Assembly (NCBI GenBank): GCA_027858355.1
Contig: JAQICW010000112.1
Span: forward strand, 1 to 8,589
Source: Desulfobacula sp.
GTDB taxonomy: Bacteria; Desulfobacterota; Desulfobacteria; Desulfobacterales; Desulfobacteraceae
Direction of reading: 5' to 3'
Length of the DNA stretch: 8,589 bases
Shown: positions 1-5,404 of the stretch, piece after piece
How positions within the stretch are numbered: position 1 is the first letter of the stretch
Layout: each line of letters starts with the position of its first letter
Notes under the pieces: generated by a model
What the model was told of the DNA's origin: nothing
What the model saw: the letters and a program-made list of their open reading frames with translations, nothing else
Databases searched by the model: none
Program-made: the position numbers and the translations under genes

Positions 1-82
1 TACTTATCTTTCTTTTTGGATCCAGATTTTTAAGATTTGCAATTTCGGTCTAAAAAAAATTCCATTTTTTTGATAAAAGGGG

Positions 83-1070
83 TTATTTGTCTTGATCTAA
101 AAGGTGTAAGGGAATATCAACCTGTTCTTTATTTATAATTTTTTTTACAATATCAATATCAATATCGATGAATTTGGCAATATCTTTATCAGAAACCTTA
201 TTCTTTTTCATATTCTGAATCAAATTAAAATATGTATTATAGCTACCCTGGCGAATGCCTTCCTGTCTGCCTTCCTGTCTGCCTTCCTGCATACCTTCCT
301 GCATACCTTCCTGCCTGAGTCTTTCAGCTGTATTCATTGCAATTTCCCCTCCTTTTTTTGTTACAGGTTCAATCGCTTTAATGATCCTGCCTGTTTCAAT
401 CTCTGTGGCCTGATATAAATATTTTACAATAGTTTCTAAAAATTTTAAACCTTTTTCTTCCTGAAAGAATATTTTGCCCAAAGCAAAAAAATCATTTAAT
501 GCCTGCTCAAGTTTTTCAGGATAAAAAATATTTTTTAATATCAACATACTGATCTTTAAGGATGCTGCAATAAAAACCCGCTTCTTTATATCGTCATCGG
601 AATAATCTGATAAATCAATAAAAACGTATTTGAAATCAGGGATGAATGAAGTCAATTCAGCCGGCAGATCCTTGAACCTTGATTGAAAATTACCAGGATT
701 CCATCTTTCTTTTCCATGGTATAAAACAACTGGAACAACAGGTATAAAATTCTCCTTTTGCTTTACATTATATTCCCATGTCCTGACCATATATTTGAGC
801 AACTGATACGGCAAATTGTTGTCAGGATGACTTTTATGCTCGAATAATAAAGAAATTTGTATCTGTGATTGGTTATAAAAAGCACGAATAGACCGTGTCT
901 GAAAAATGCTCCGCCAGTTCCTCATCTATGTATGAGACATTTTCAAGATTAAATGTGGAAAAATCCAGCTTGCTGCTGATTTCAGGAGGAAGAACATGCT
1001 TTGTAAAATCAATAGCACGCTCTTTATCTGAAAAAATCTTTTTGAAAAAAGAATCGTGATATCCCGGCAT
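83..1070 (-). pseudogene. Rpn-family PD-(D/E)XK nuclease, frameshifted
   Basis: The gene lies in two overlapping minus-strand frames. The 5' frame (1070 to 873) encodes 65 residues starting MPGYHDSFFKKIF and ending at TAA. The 3' frame runs from the overlap to the stop at 83 and carries LLFEHKSHPDN and PVVLYHG. Both halves match the Rpn/Transposase_31 family of recombination-promoting nucleases, which cut DNA and are associated with RecA-independent gene transfer. Dropping one T from the T5 run at about 874-880 joins TVYSCF to YNQSQIQISLLFEHK, so a single-base insertion explains the break. The catalytic residues are split: the metal-binding Asp (D58, in HFSDTVYS) is in the first frame and the E-x-K (FEHK) in the second. 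AAAGG seven bases before the ATG at 1070 supports the start. The C-terminus has QEG repeats, common in this family. It is probably inactive unless frameshifting restores it. The family call is firm; the pseudogene status assumes no sequencing error. Confidence 0.85.
258..317. repeat. Five 12-base tandem units inside rpn
   Basis: Five consecutive 12-base units start with CCTTCCTG. Two end in TCTG, two in CATA and the last in CCTG. On the minus strand they encode repeated QEGR or QEGM tetrapeptides near the C-terminus of the Rpn-like protein. The unit is a multiple of three, so copy number can change without changing frame. Confidence 0.9.
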
Positions 1071-1160
1071 TTTTTAACCTTTATAATTTTCAAAACATAC
1101 GGCCAAGGAGGTCAATACTTTACCCCCACCCAATAACTACAATAAGGAAAGCCTGACCCC
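1052..1160 (-). repeat. Intergenic repeat, copy 1 (rpn leader)
   Basis: This 109-base stretch recurs at 2833-2938 with about six substitutions and one 3-base gap. Its right-hand 50 bases recur again at 8170-8216. On the minus strand it starts with GGGGTCAGGC, continues through GTAAAGTATTGACC and the AAAGG ribosome binding site, and ends in the first codons of the rpn pseudogene. The repeat is therefore the rpn leader plus its first residues. GAGGTCA at 1108-1114 and TGACCCC at 1154-1160 are near-inverted copies of each other. Confidence 0.85.
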
Positions 1161-1183
1161 CTCAACTGACCCTCTCAACTGAC
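1154..1183. repeat. 13-base tandem duplication at repeat/relE junction
   Basis: TGACCCCCTCAAC (1154-1166) is followed directly by TGACCCTCTCAAC (1167-1179) and a partial TGAC (1180-1183). The array abuts the relE stop codon, whose complement TTA is at 1184-1186. Similar duplications occur at 2932-2975 and 6571-6596. Confidence 0.85.
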
Positions 1184-1468
1184 TTAAAGTCGATCTGAGG
1201 CTGATTGATATATTTCCTTATCACGCCTTGGACCAACAGCCAAAACAAACACTATCACCTTTTTATGAAGCACTTGATAAACAACCCTGAAATCACCAAT
1301 TCTCAGTTTTCGAAAATCTCTAAGCTTATGGGACAGCAGTGCACCGAATTTCTCCGGTTCACTGGCAAGTTTTTTGTCGATGGTTTTGATAATTCTTCTT
1401 GCGGCTGCAGGCCCCACGCTTTTCAGGTCTTCATCCACCTCTTTGTGATAAATAATTTCCCAATTCAT
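1184..1468 (-). CDS. RelE/ParE-family toxin
   Basis: This 94-residue protein has the size and fold pattern of a RelE/ParE-superfamily toxin, a group that cleaves mRNA on the ribosome (RelE) or inhibits gyrase (ParE). It starts MNWEIIYHKEVDEDL (first strand and helix). It then has HKLRDFRKLRIGDFRVVYQV at about 47-66, the basic core with the Arg before VVY, and a final strand with GPRRDKEIY at 79-87, matching the usual GHRRDVY region. The conserved arginines fit a RelE-like RNase, but sequence alone does not exclude a ParE activity. Its ATG overlaps the antitoxin stop in ATGA, so translation is probably coupled, and no strong ribosome binding site of its own is visible. The repeat family's GGGGTCAGGC box begins 24 bases past its stop. 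A truncated relative lies at 6401-6572. Confidence 0.92.
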   Translation of the reverse strand: MNWEIIYHKEVDEDLKSVGPAAARRIIKTIDKKLASEPEKFGALLSHKLRDFRKLRIGDFRVVYQVLHKKVIVFVLAVGPRRDKEIYQSASDRL

Positions 1469-1734
1469 TCTGCATACTTCTTCATCATCTCTTCATGGGA
1501 AATAATCTCCCCGGGATCAAATTTTTGAATCCGTGACAGTGCAAGGGCGGTCAGACGAAGATCTTCTATCTCTTCCTCCATGGCTTCGTAAGACTCAACG
1601 GACATCAGGATGGCCTTAGGCACATTATTTTTAAGGATGATGAACTTATCAGTCTCTCCGGTCTCAAGTAAACTGAGTGTGGCCGCAGTATTCTTAGCAA
1701 GGTTTGTTGAAGATAAATAATTTTTTATTTGCAT
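1465..1734 (-). CDS. Phd/YefM-family antitoxin (partner of RelE-like toxin)
   Basis: The product has 89 residues from the chosen start, MQIKNYLSSTNLAKN. It has the Phd/YefM layout: an N-terminal DNA-binding part with a polar segment, then GETDKFIILKNNVPKAILMSVESYEAMEEE at about 28-57, whose KAILMSVESYEAM is the family signature. An acidic C-terminal tail would wrap the toxin. An in-frame ATG 33 bases upstream would add MYNYNDKKGII. The internal ATG is preferred because AAAAAAGG lies about eight bases before it and the homology starts there; the upstream ATG also lies inside the operator and next to the -10 box. The antitoxin should neutralise the downstream toxin and, alone or in complex, repress the promoter at 1759-1796. 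Confidence 0.9.
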   Translation of the reverse strand: MQIKNYLSSTNLAKNTAATLSLLETGETDKFIILKNNVPKAILMSVESYEAMEEEIEDLRLTALALSRIQKFDPGEIISHEEMMKKYAE

Positions 1735-1758
1735 AATAATACCTTTTTTATCATTATA

Positions 1759-1796
1759 ATTATACATATAATAACGATTAAAGTTGCTTCAGTCAA
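1759..1796 (-). promoter_or_regulatory. Promoter and palindromic operator of the relE-type TA operon
   Basis: On the minus strand a -35 TTGACT (1791-1796) and a -10 TATTAT (1768-1773) are separated by exactly 17 bases. A perfect inverted repeat ATTATA-TG-TATAAT (1759-1772) overlaps the -10 box, so a bound Phd-type repressor would block RNA polymerase. Operator function is inferred from position and symmetry. Confidence 0.7.
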
Positions 1797-1827
1797 ATAT
1801 CAATTAGGGGATAAGCCAACAACCCAA

Positions 1828-1842
1828 GCCTGACCCCCCCCC
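1828..1842. repeat. GCCTGACCCC box with nine-C run
   Basis: The decamer GCCTGACCCC, shared with the repeats ending at 1160, 2938 and 8216, lies here with its C run extended to nine. It sits 19 bases beyond the stop codon of the PIN/DUF3368 gene. The preceding GATAAGCC and ACAACCCAA loosely resemble the longer repeat but are degraded. Confidence 0.7.
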
Positions 1843-1861
1843 TATCTTTTATCTGATAGCC

Positions 1862-2359
1862 TCAAATGATTTCAGATATGCTTCGAACCGGTGAATAGAA
1901 TCCTTGTTTGATCATCTTATCAAGATAAATATCGGCCTGGTTTAAATCTATCGCACCATCCATCACACAAGCCTTTAATATACCGATGGTTCCAGTAAAC
2001 GGGATATGCGAATTATTGCATTGTTGTCTTGCTGAACGATCATCGGTTACCACAATCCCGTTGGATACTTTTGCTAAAGCAAGACATGATGCCTCGCCCT
2101 TGCCTAAATGGATAATCAGATTGGAATATAATTGTCTGGCCTGATCTGATAAAGAAACAAGTGTGAATGTCTGATCACTGAGTAATATTTCAAGCGTTTT
2201 CAGAGCCGGATATTGAACAAATCCTGCACAGATTTCATCATAGACTTCCCATGTGATAAATCCGTGCTTGTGATATCTTGTTTTTAAAAGAGAATCAGCC
2301 TTGGAAAATAAAAAATTACAGAGGGAGACAGAATCAAAATACCAACCTTTTTCAGGCAT
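1862..2359 (-). CDS. PIN-domain toxin of the DUF3368 type
   Basis: This 165-residue protein belongs to the PIN-like RNase superfamily, close to DUF3368. The first acidic residue is in GWYFDSVSL (D9). The second region is ITWEVYDEI (E38, E42). GKGEASCLALA at 86-96 and VVTDDRSARQQC at 103-114 carry the remaining conserved acids. SHIPFTGTIGILKACVMDGAI at about 117-137 is the DUF3368 hallmark (GT-G-L-A--G-I). PIN toxins are Mg-dependent RNases that usually cut tRNA or rRNA; the target here cannot be read from sequence. The length exceeds a classic VapC (about 130) but suits this subfamily. The ATG overlaps the antitoxin stop by eight bases, so the two are translationally coupled. Confidence 0.85.
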   Translation of the reverse strand: MPEKGWYFDSVSLCNFLFSKADSLLKTRYHKHGFITWEVYDEICAGFVQYPALKTLEILLSDQTFTLVSLSDQARQLYSNLIIHLGKGEASCLALAKVSNGIVVTDDRSARQQCNNSHIPFTGTIGILKACVMDGAIDLNQADIYLDKMIKQGFYSPVRSISEII

Positions 2360-2663
2360 TTTCTATGTCACTTTCCTGGAAGGAATTATTTTGTAAAATA
2401 TCGTGTTCTTCGAGCCAGGTACGGATATCCAATACATTCATTCCCATTTCTTCGGCCAGTTTTCCAAGGCTGATATATTTGCCCTTAAATGCTGCAATCG
2501 CCTGTTGTTGTATTTGATTGAGCCCCAGGAGTTCAAGCTGATAGCATGAAAAAACAGCTTGTCTTATAAGCTCTCCAACAGAAATTTCCCTTTTCTTTGA
2601 TAGTAGTTTCAGCCCTTTGGCAATTTCGGGTTTTACTTTAATGTGTAAAGTAGCGTTTTGCAT
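2352..2663 (-). CDS. RHH + UPF0175-like antitoxin (partner of PIN/DUF3368 toxin)
   Basis: This 103-residue protein starts MQNATLHIKVKPEIAKGLKLLSKKREISVGELIRQAV, a strand and two helices with the spacing of a ribbon-helix-helix DNA-binding domain (about 1-40). The second part, AIAAFKGKYISLGKLAEEMGMNVLDIRTWLEEHDI (about 55-89), resembles the helix-turn-helix of UPF0175 proteins, the usual partners of DUF3368 PIN toxins. Having both DNA-binding types in one chain is notable. The tail QESDIENA is acidic and overlaps the toxin start. AGAGG lies seven bases upstream of the ATG and supports the start. The role as antitoxin and autorepressor rests on its domains, gene order and the operator just upstream. 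Confidence 0.82.
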   Translation of the reverse strand: MQNATLHIKVKPEIAKGLKLLSKKREISVGELIRQAVFSCYQLELLGLNQIQQQAIAAFKGKYISLGKLAEEMGMNVLDIRTWLEEHDILQNNSFQESDIENA

Positions 2664-2702
2664 TTTATACCTCTTTCGTTACATATGGCCAAGTTCAGGT
2701 AT

Positions 2703-2745
2703 ATTGTAAGCTTTGGTAAATTATTTGTCAAATTCAAATTTGACA
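2703..2745 (-). promoter_or_regulatory. Promoter and operator of the PIN/DUF3368 TA operon
   Basis: On the minus strand a consensus -35 TTGACA (2726-2731), a 17-base spacer and a -10 TACAAT (2703-2708) make the best sigma70-type promoter in the window. A perfect inverted repeat with 9-base arms, TGTCAAATT and AATTTGACA, separated by two bases (2726-2745), covers the -35 box and is the likely antitoxin operator. Confidence 0.75.
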
Positions 2746-2811
2746 GCATTCACATCTTATCACCCAGCCCGGTTAAAACCGCTTTGGTCTTAAGCAAAAA
2801 GTATACTTACC

Positions 2812-2938
2812 GGGGTCAGACACCTATATCATAATCGTGATATCCCGGTATGTTTTAACCTTTATAATTTTCAAAACATAAGGCCAAGGGGGTCAATACT
2901 TTACTCCCCAATAACCACAATAAGGAAAGCCTGACCCC
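2812..2938. mobile_element. MITE-like 127-base element derived from the rpn leader
   Basis: The stretch begins GGGGTCAGAC (2812-2821) and ends GCCTGACCCC (2929-2938), terminal inverted repeats matching at 9 of 10 positions. An internal GGGGTCA at 2889-2895 pairs with the right end to bound a 50-base subunit. From 2833 to 2938 it copies the rpn leader at 1052-1160. On the minus strand it includes the AAAGG site and the equivalents of rpn codons 2-6 (PGYHD), but the start codon is mutated (ATG to ATA). Only a few codons follow before a stop next to the left terminal repeat. It encodes nothing and looks like an internally deleted, non-autonomous copy. Calling it mobile is inference; no target-site duplication was proved. 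Confidence 0.55.
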
Positions 2939-2975
2939 GCTATATGACCCCGCTATAGCTTCCCCGCTATAGCTT
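2932..2975. repeat. Stepwise tandem duplication at repeat/vapC junction
   Basis: TGACCCCGCTATA occurs twice head to tail (2932-2944, 2945-2957). GCTTCCCCGCTATA (2958-2971) and GCTT (2972-2975) follow and run into vapC. The decamer GCTATAGCTT, which includes the vapC stop codon, thus appears twice, separated by CCCC (2952-2961, 2966-2975). Read on the minus strand, the gene tail plus GGGG is repeated three times before the repeat proper begins. Confidence 0.85.
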
Positions 2976-3344
2976 AAATATCTTCAGTTTTAAATCTTTT
3001 ATCACTTTGAAATGTTTCGCATTACTTGATGAAAGTATCATGTTGTTCTCTACTGCTGTTGCGGCTACTATAGCATCTCCTGAACGAATACTTGAGCTCA
3101 ATGTATATTCTTCAACATAGATTGAAGCACGATGCCCGATGTTTTCTGTCAAAGGGAGAACAATAAACCCAAAAGAGCTTAAAAAGTCCTTTACATGTTT
3201 ATGCTGAGTTTTATTTTTAGCGCATTGCAAAAGTTCCATGTAGGTCTGGATGGAAAGATATCTCTCCTGAGTTTTTTGCATCAGTGCTGCGGCTTTTTCA
3301 TTGCCTCTTTGCGCCCATATAAAAATATCAGTATCAAATATCAT
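2967..3344 (-). CDS. vapC: VapC-like PIN-domain toxin
   Basis: This 125-residue protein is a classic VapC-type PIN RNase. It opens with MIFDTDIFIWAQRGNEKA (D4 of the active site, with the familiar LDTD-L-W form). It continues with SIQTYMELLQCAKN (E37), RSGDAIVAATAVENNMIL (D90) and SSSNAKHFKVIKDLKLKIF at the end. Length and spacing of the acids match the family. Such toxins are Mg-dependent endoribonucleases, often acting on tRNA. The ATG lies inside the antitoxin gene, giving an 11-base overlap. The last 41 coding bases recur at 6409-6449, and the sequence around the stop codon is duplicated at the junction with the 127-base element. Confidence 0.92.
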   Translation of the reverse strand: MIFDTDIFIWAQRGNEKAAALMQKTQERYLSIQTYMELLQCAKNKTQHKHVKDFLSSFGFIVLPLTENIGHRASIYVEEYTLSSSIRSGDAIVAATAVENNMILSSSNAKHFKVIKDLKLKIFKL

Positions 3345-3579
3345 CGTACCTGGAACCCCTTAATGTATCCAATTCATCCAAAACAGATCTGTCAGTGTCT
3401 GAGGCAATCATACCAAAAAAAGGATGCTCAGAAATCTTCAAGTTTTTTATCTGTTTTTCAGCGGGTATAAGAATTCCTTTAACCTTACCACGATAGAGAA
3501 CCGTTACTTTTTCATTTCTATCAAGCGCTTTAAGCACATCATTCATCTTATATCTTAAATCAACCACTGTTGCTTTCAT
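3334..3579 (-). CDS. Phd/YefM-like antitoxin (partner of VapC)
   Basis: The product has 81 residues. MKATVVDLRYKMNDVLKALDRNEKVTVLYRGKVKGILIPAE is the Phd/YefM N-terminal DNA-binding fold (about 1-41). The tail HPFFGMIASDTDRSVLDELDTLRGSRYDDI is the toxin-binding part typical of Phd-like antitoxins paired with PIN toxins. The start is well supported: AAGGAGG, the strongest Shine-Dalgarno sequence seen here, ends six bases before the ATG. The gene overlaps vapC by 11 bases. It pairs a Phd-type antitoxin with a PIN toxin, a common cross-family combination. It is probably autoregulated through the palindrome at 3596-3622. Confidence 0.88.
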   Translation of the reverse strand: MKATVVDLRYKMNDVLKALDRNEKVTVLYRGKVKGILIPAEKQIKNLKISEHPFFGMIASDTDRSVLDELDTLRGSRYDDI

Positions 3580-3595
3580 CAGGCACCTCCTTACT

Positions 3596-3639
3596 TTAAT
3601 GTATAGTTAAAATATACATTAATCATTGATGCCTTGCAA
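3596..3639 (-). promoter_or_regulatory. Promoter and operator of the vapC TA operon
   Basis: On the minus strand a -35 TTGCAA (3634-3639) and a -10 TATATT (3611-3616) are 17 bases apart. A perfect inverted repeat with 10-base arms, TTAATGTATA and TATACATTAA, separated by seven bases (3596-3622), overlaps the -10 box. It lies just upstream of the strong ribosome binding site. Confidence 0.75.
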
Positions 3640-3654
3640 GATAATAGTGTTCAT

Positions 3655-3747
3655 TTATCGACCGTCCCTGCTGGATTTATAATCATAATCATCCTGAAAA
3701 CTGATTTTACCATTGAGCTCGGCCAGATTGAGTCGTTTTCTAGCCAT
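3655..3747 (-). pseudogene. Possible remnant of a VapB-type antitoxin C-terminus
   Basis: The minus-strand frame ends MARKRLNLAELNGKISFQDDYDYKSSRDGR. The pattern L--L-GKI-F-DDYDYK--R-G resembles the C-terminal, toxin-binding tail of VapB_antitoxin_2-type proteins. No DNA-binding N-terminus is seen upstream in this frame; the residues before it look like random translation. The stop TAA is followed at once by ATG, as in a vapBC junction, but that frame closes after 11 codons. The family is recalled from a motif only, so this is tentative. Confidence 0.35.
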
Positions 3748-3838
3748 ATTGATAACTTTGCTAATGTTTCGCACCCTTTTATTTTGGCACCATTGCTTCG
3801 TATTTACCCATAAAATCATAACGATCGTATTAAAAAAC

Positions 3839-3863
3839 ACCCGTAAAATCATAATTCAAATTG
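3839..3863. repeat. 25-base imperfect direct repeat, left copy
   Basis: Matches 5365-5389 at 21 of 25 positions in the same orientation (core GTAAAATnATAATT). The two copies bracket ATPase gene no. 1. A shorter related copy, CCCATAAAATCATAA, lies at 3807-3821. AT richness makes chance similarity possible. Confidence 0.4.
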
Positions 3864-3889
3864 TTAAAAAATTTGCTGCATGGTATAAA
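3861..3889 (+). promoter_or_regulatory. Candidate promoter of ATPase no. 1
   Basis: TTGTTA (3861-3866) and TATAAA (3884-3889) are 17 bases apart on the plus strand, 42 bases before the chosen start. The match is moderate and the surroundings are AT-rich. It would exclude the upstream ATG at 3713 as the real start. Confidence 0.4.
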
Positions 3890-3931
3890 ATTGCCAACAA
3901 CTACTATATAAAAAAAAGGAATAGTTCAAAA

Positions 3932-5326
3932 ATGGAGCGAGAACAATTACAATTTCTTCATGACTGGTTGAATGAAAACAACCGTAAACCTCTTATCATT
4001 CGTGGTGCCCGGCAGGTCGGGAAATCGACCTTGGTCGAGTTGTTTGCCAAAAAAAATAAGGGAAGGTTGCTCAATGTTAATTTGGAACGTCATCCTGAAT
4101 TAGCACAGATATTTTCAGGCAAAGATCCAACTCAAATTATTCAGCAGCTTGAATTTTTGCCAAATATGGGAACTATCAATAAAGATGCACTCCTTTTCCT
4201 GGATGAAATCCAGGCGGTTCCGGAGGCGATTCCTGCATTACGGTATTTTTATGAAGACAATCCGGAACTTCCCGTTATCTGCGCAGGCTCGCTTCTTGAA
4301 TTTGTTTTAAGCGATCATTCTTTTTCCATGCCCGTCGGAAGAATACAATATCTGCACATGGGCCCCATGACTTTCACAGAATTTTTAAACGCGGTTGGCG
4401 AGGAAAAACTGGGATCATTTATTATGCACTATACGCCGGATCAAAAAATCGGTGAAGTTGTACATAATCGTTTATCAAGTTTACTACGTTCCTATCATTA
4501 TATTGGGGGGATGCCCGAAGCAGTCGCCGTTTTTGCAGACACCCAAAGTTATAAAAATGTGAGCAAAGTCCACAATTCCATAATCGAAACTTATCAAGAG
4601 GACTTTTCAAAGTATGCAGGGTCAAGAAACTTGTACCGCATGCGAAATGTATTTAATTTTGTTGCCAGAAACATAGGAAAAAAAATCAAATACAGCAATA
4701 TTTCCTCCCAGGATCAAAGTGGTACGCTAAAAAAAGACCTTGATCTGTTGTCCATGGCCCGAATTATCGGAAAAGTGACTCACAGCCATTGCACAGGCCT
4801 TCCCCTGCAGGCTGATATTGAAGAAAAAGTGTATAAAATGCTTTTTCTCGATATTGGTTTAATGAATGCAGTTTGCGGCTTGAACTGGCACATTATCTCG
4901 CAAATGGATGATGTAAAATTGATAAATGAAGGTGCCATCGCCGAACAGTTTATAGGGCAGCACTTGCAGCATCTGCTTGCAGATACACCAAACAGGGACC
5001 TTACATACTGGTTGCGCGAGGGCCGTTCATCCAATGCAGAATTAGATTTTGTTATCGGGATTGCAGGTAACATAATTCCCATAGAGGTAAAATCAGGCGC
5101 TTCCGGAAAATTAAAGTCTTTACACCAGTTTATGGGGCAAAAGAAAGCACCGTTTGGTATTCGGTTTGATTTATCTTTACCATCGGTTCATCCAATAAAG
5201 ACAATCATTAATATCGGTAAAAAGCGCAAGGAAGTAAACTATTCATTAATTTCACTGCCGTTATATCTAATTGAGCGTCTGGAAATTATTGTTGAGGACT
5301 ATTTGGAAAGATCTATCAAGGCCTGA
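3932..5326 (+). CDS. AAA-family ATPase with C-terminal DUF4143 domain (no. 1)
   Basis: The 464-residue product belongs to the COG1373-type ATPases (AAA_14 plus DUF4143). The Walker A motif is GARQVGKS at 25-32 and Walker B is LLFLDEIQ at 87-94. AGSLLEF at 118-124 and SMPVGRIQY with a candidate arginine finger (R137) follow. The C-terminal DUF4143 region ends in a PD-(D/E)XK-like motif: E370, D372 and E385-V-K387 in AELDFV and PIEVKSG. The family function is unknown; a DNA-acting ATPase/nuclease is plausible. The frame is open back to an ATG at 3713, but the preceding 73 residues look non-coding. The start at 3932 aligns exactly with paralogue no. 2, although its ribosome site (AAAGGA) is rather distant. 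The stop TGA is part of a GCCTGACCCC repeat box, so the last residues may have been set by an insertion. The gene faces against its TA neighbours. Confidence 0.9.
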   Translation: MEREQLQFLHDWLNENNRKPLIIRGARQVGKSTLVELFAKKNKGRLLNVNLERHPELAQIFSGKDPTQIIQQLEFLPNMGTINKDALLFLDEIQAVPEAIPALRYFYEDNPELPVICAGSLLEFVLSDHSFSMPVGRIQYLHMGPMTFTEFLNAVGEEKLGSFIMHYTPDQKIGEVVHNRLSSLLRSYHYIGGMPEAVAVFADTQSYKNVSKVHNSIIETYQEDFSKYAGSRNLYRMRNVFNFVARNIGKKIKYSNISSQDQSGTLKKDLDLLSMARIIGKVTHSHCTGLPLQADIEEKVYKMLFLDIGLMNAVCGLNWHIISQMDDVKLINEGAIAEQFIGQHLQHLLADTPNRDLTYWLREGRSSNAELDFVIGIAGNIIPIEVKSGASGKLKSLHQFMGQKKAPFGIRFDLSLPSVHPIKTIINIGKKRKEVNYSLISLPLYLIERLEIIVEDYLERSIKA

Positions 5327-5330
5327 CCCC
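5321..5330. repeat. GCCTGACCCC box overlapping the ATPase stop
   Basis: An exact copy of the repeat decamer. Its TGA is the stop codon of ATPase no. 1, and it lies 74 bases beyond the stop of the convergent GNAT toxin gene. A degraded version, GGCCTGACAGCCC, follows at 5388-5400. Confidence 0.7.
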
Positions 5331-5364
5331 GTTATCACCTGGGCATGAACATGTTTTAAAAGGC

Positions 5365-5389
5365 ACCTGTAAAATAATAATTTAAATGG
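5365..5389. repeat. 25-base imperfect direct repeat, right copy
   Basis: Right-hand partner of 3839-3863, with 21 of 25 positions matching. Together the copies enclose the whole ATPase no. 1 gene, as duplicated target sequence or recombination arms would, but the match is imperfect and AT-rich. Confidence 0.4.
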
Positions 5390-5404
5390 CCTGACAGCCC
5401 ATAT

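Noticed and set aside
870..885. Programmed ribosomal frameshift in rpn
   Set aside because: The needed shift is +1 (or -2) at a T run, without a classic slippery heptamer or clear stimulatory structure; kept only as a testable alternative.
873..925. Separate short genes for the two rpn halves
   Set aside because: The two frames are consecutive parts of one family and join across a single base; the second frame's ATG lies inside the conserved region and has no own leader.
1205..1528. Plus-strand open frame opposite relE
   Set aside because: Shadow of the RelE and antitoxin genes; no recognisable protein and no ribosome site.
2770..2782. Small hairpin CGGTT-AA-AACCG as a terminator
   Set aside because: The two-base loop, 5-base arms and lack of a T run make it unconvincing.
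3713..3931. A 73-residue N-terminal extension of ATPase no. 1
   Set aside because: Its translation has no family match, overlaps the candidate promoter and a putative antitoxin remnant on the other strand, and the paralogue aligns exactly from the ATG at 3932.
4422..5082. Minus-strand open frames within ATPase no. 1
   Set aside because: Antisense to a strongly conserved coding region; cysteine-rich, low-complexity translations without family features.
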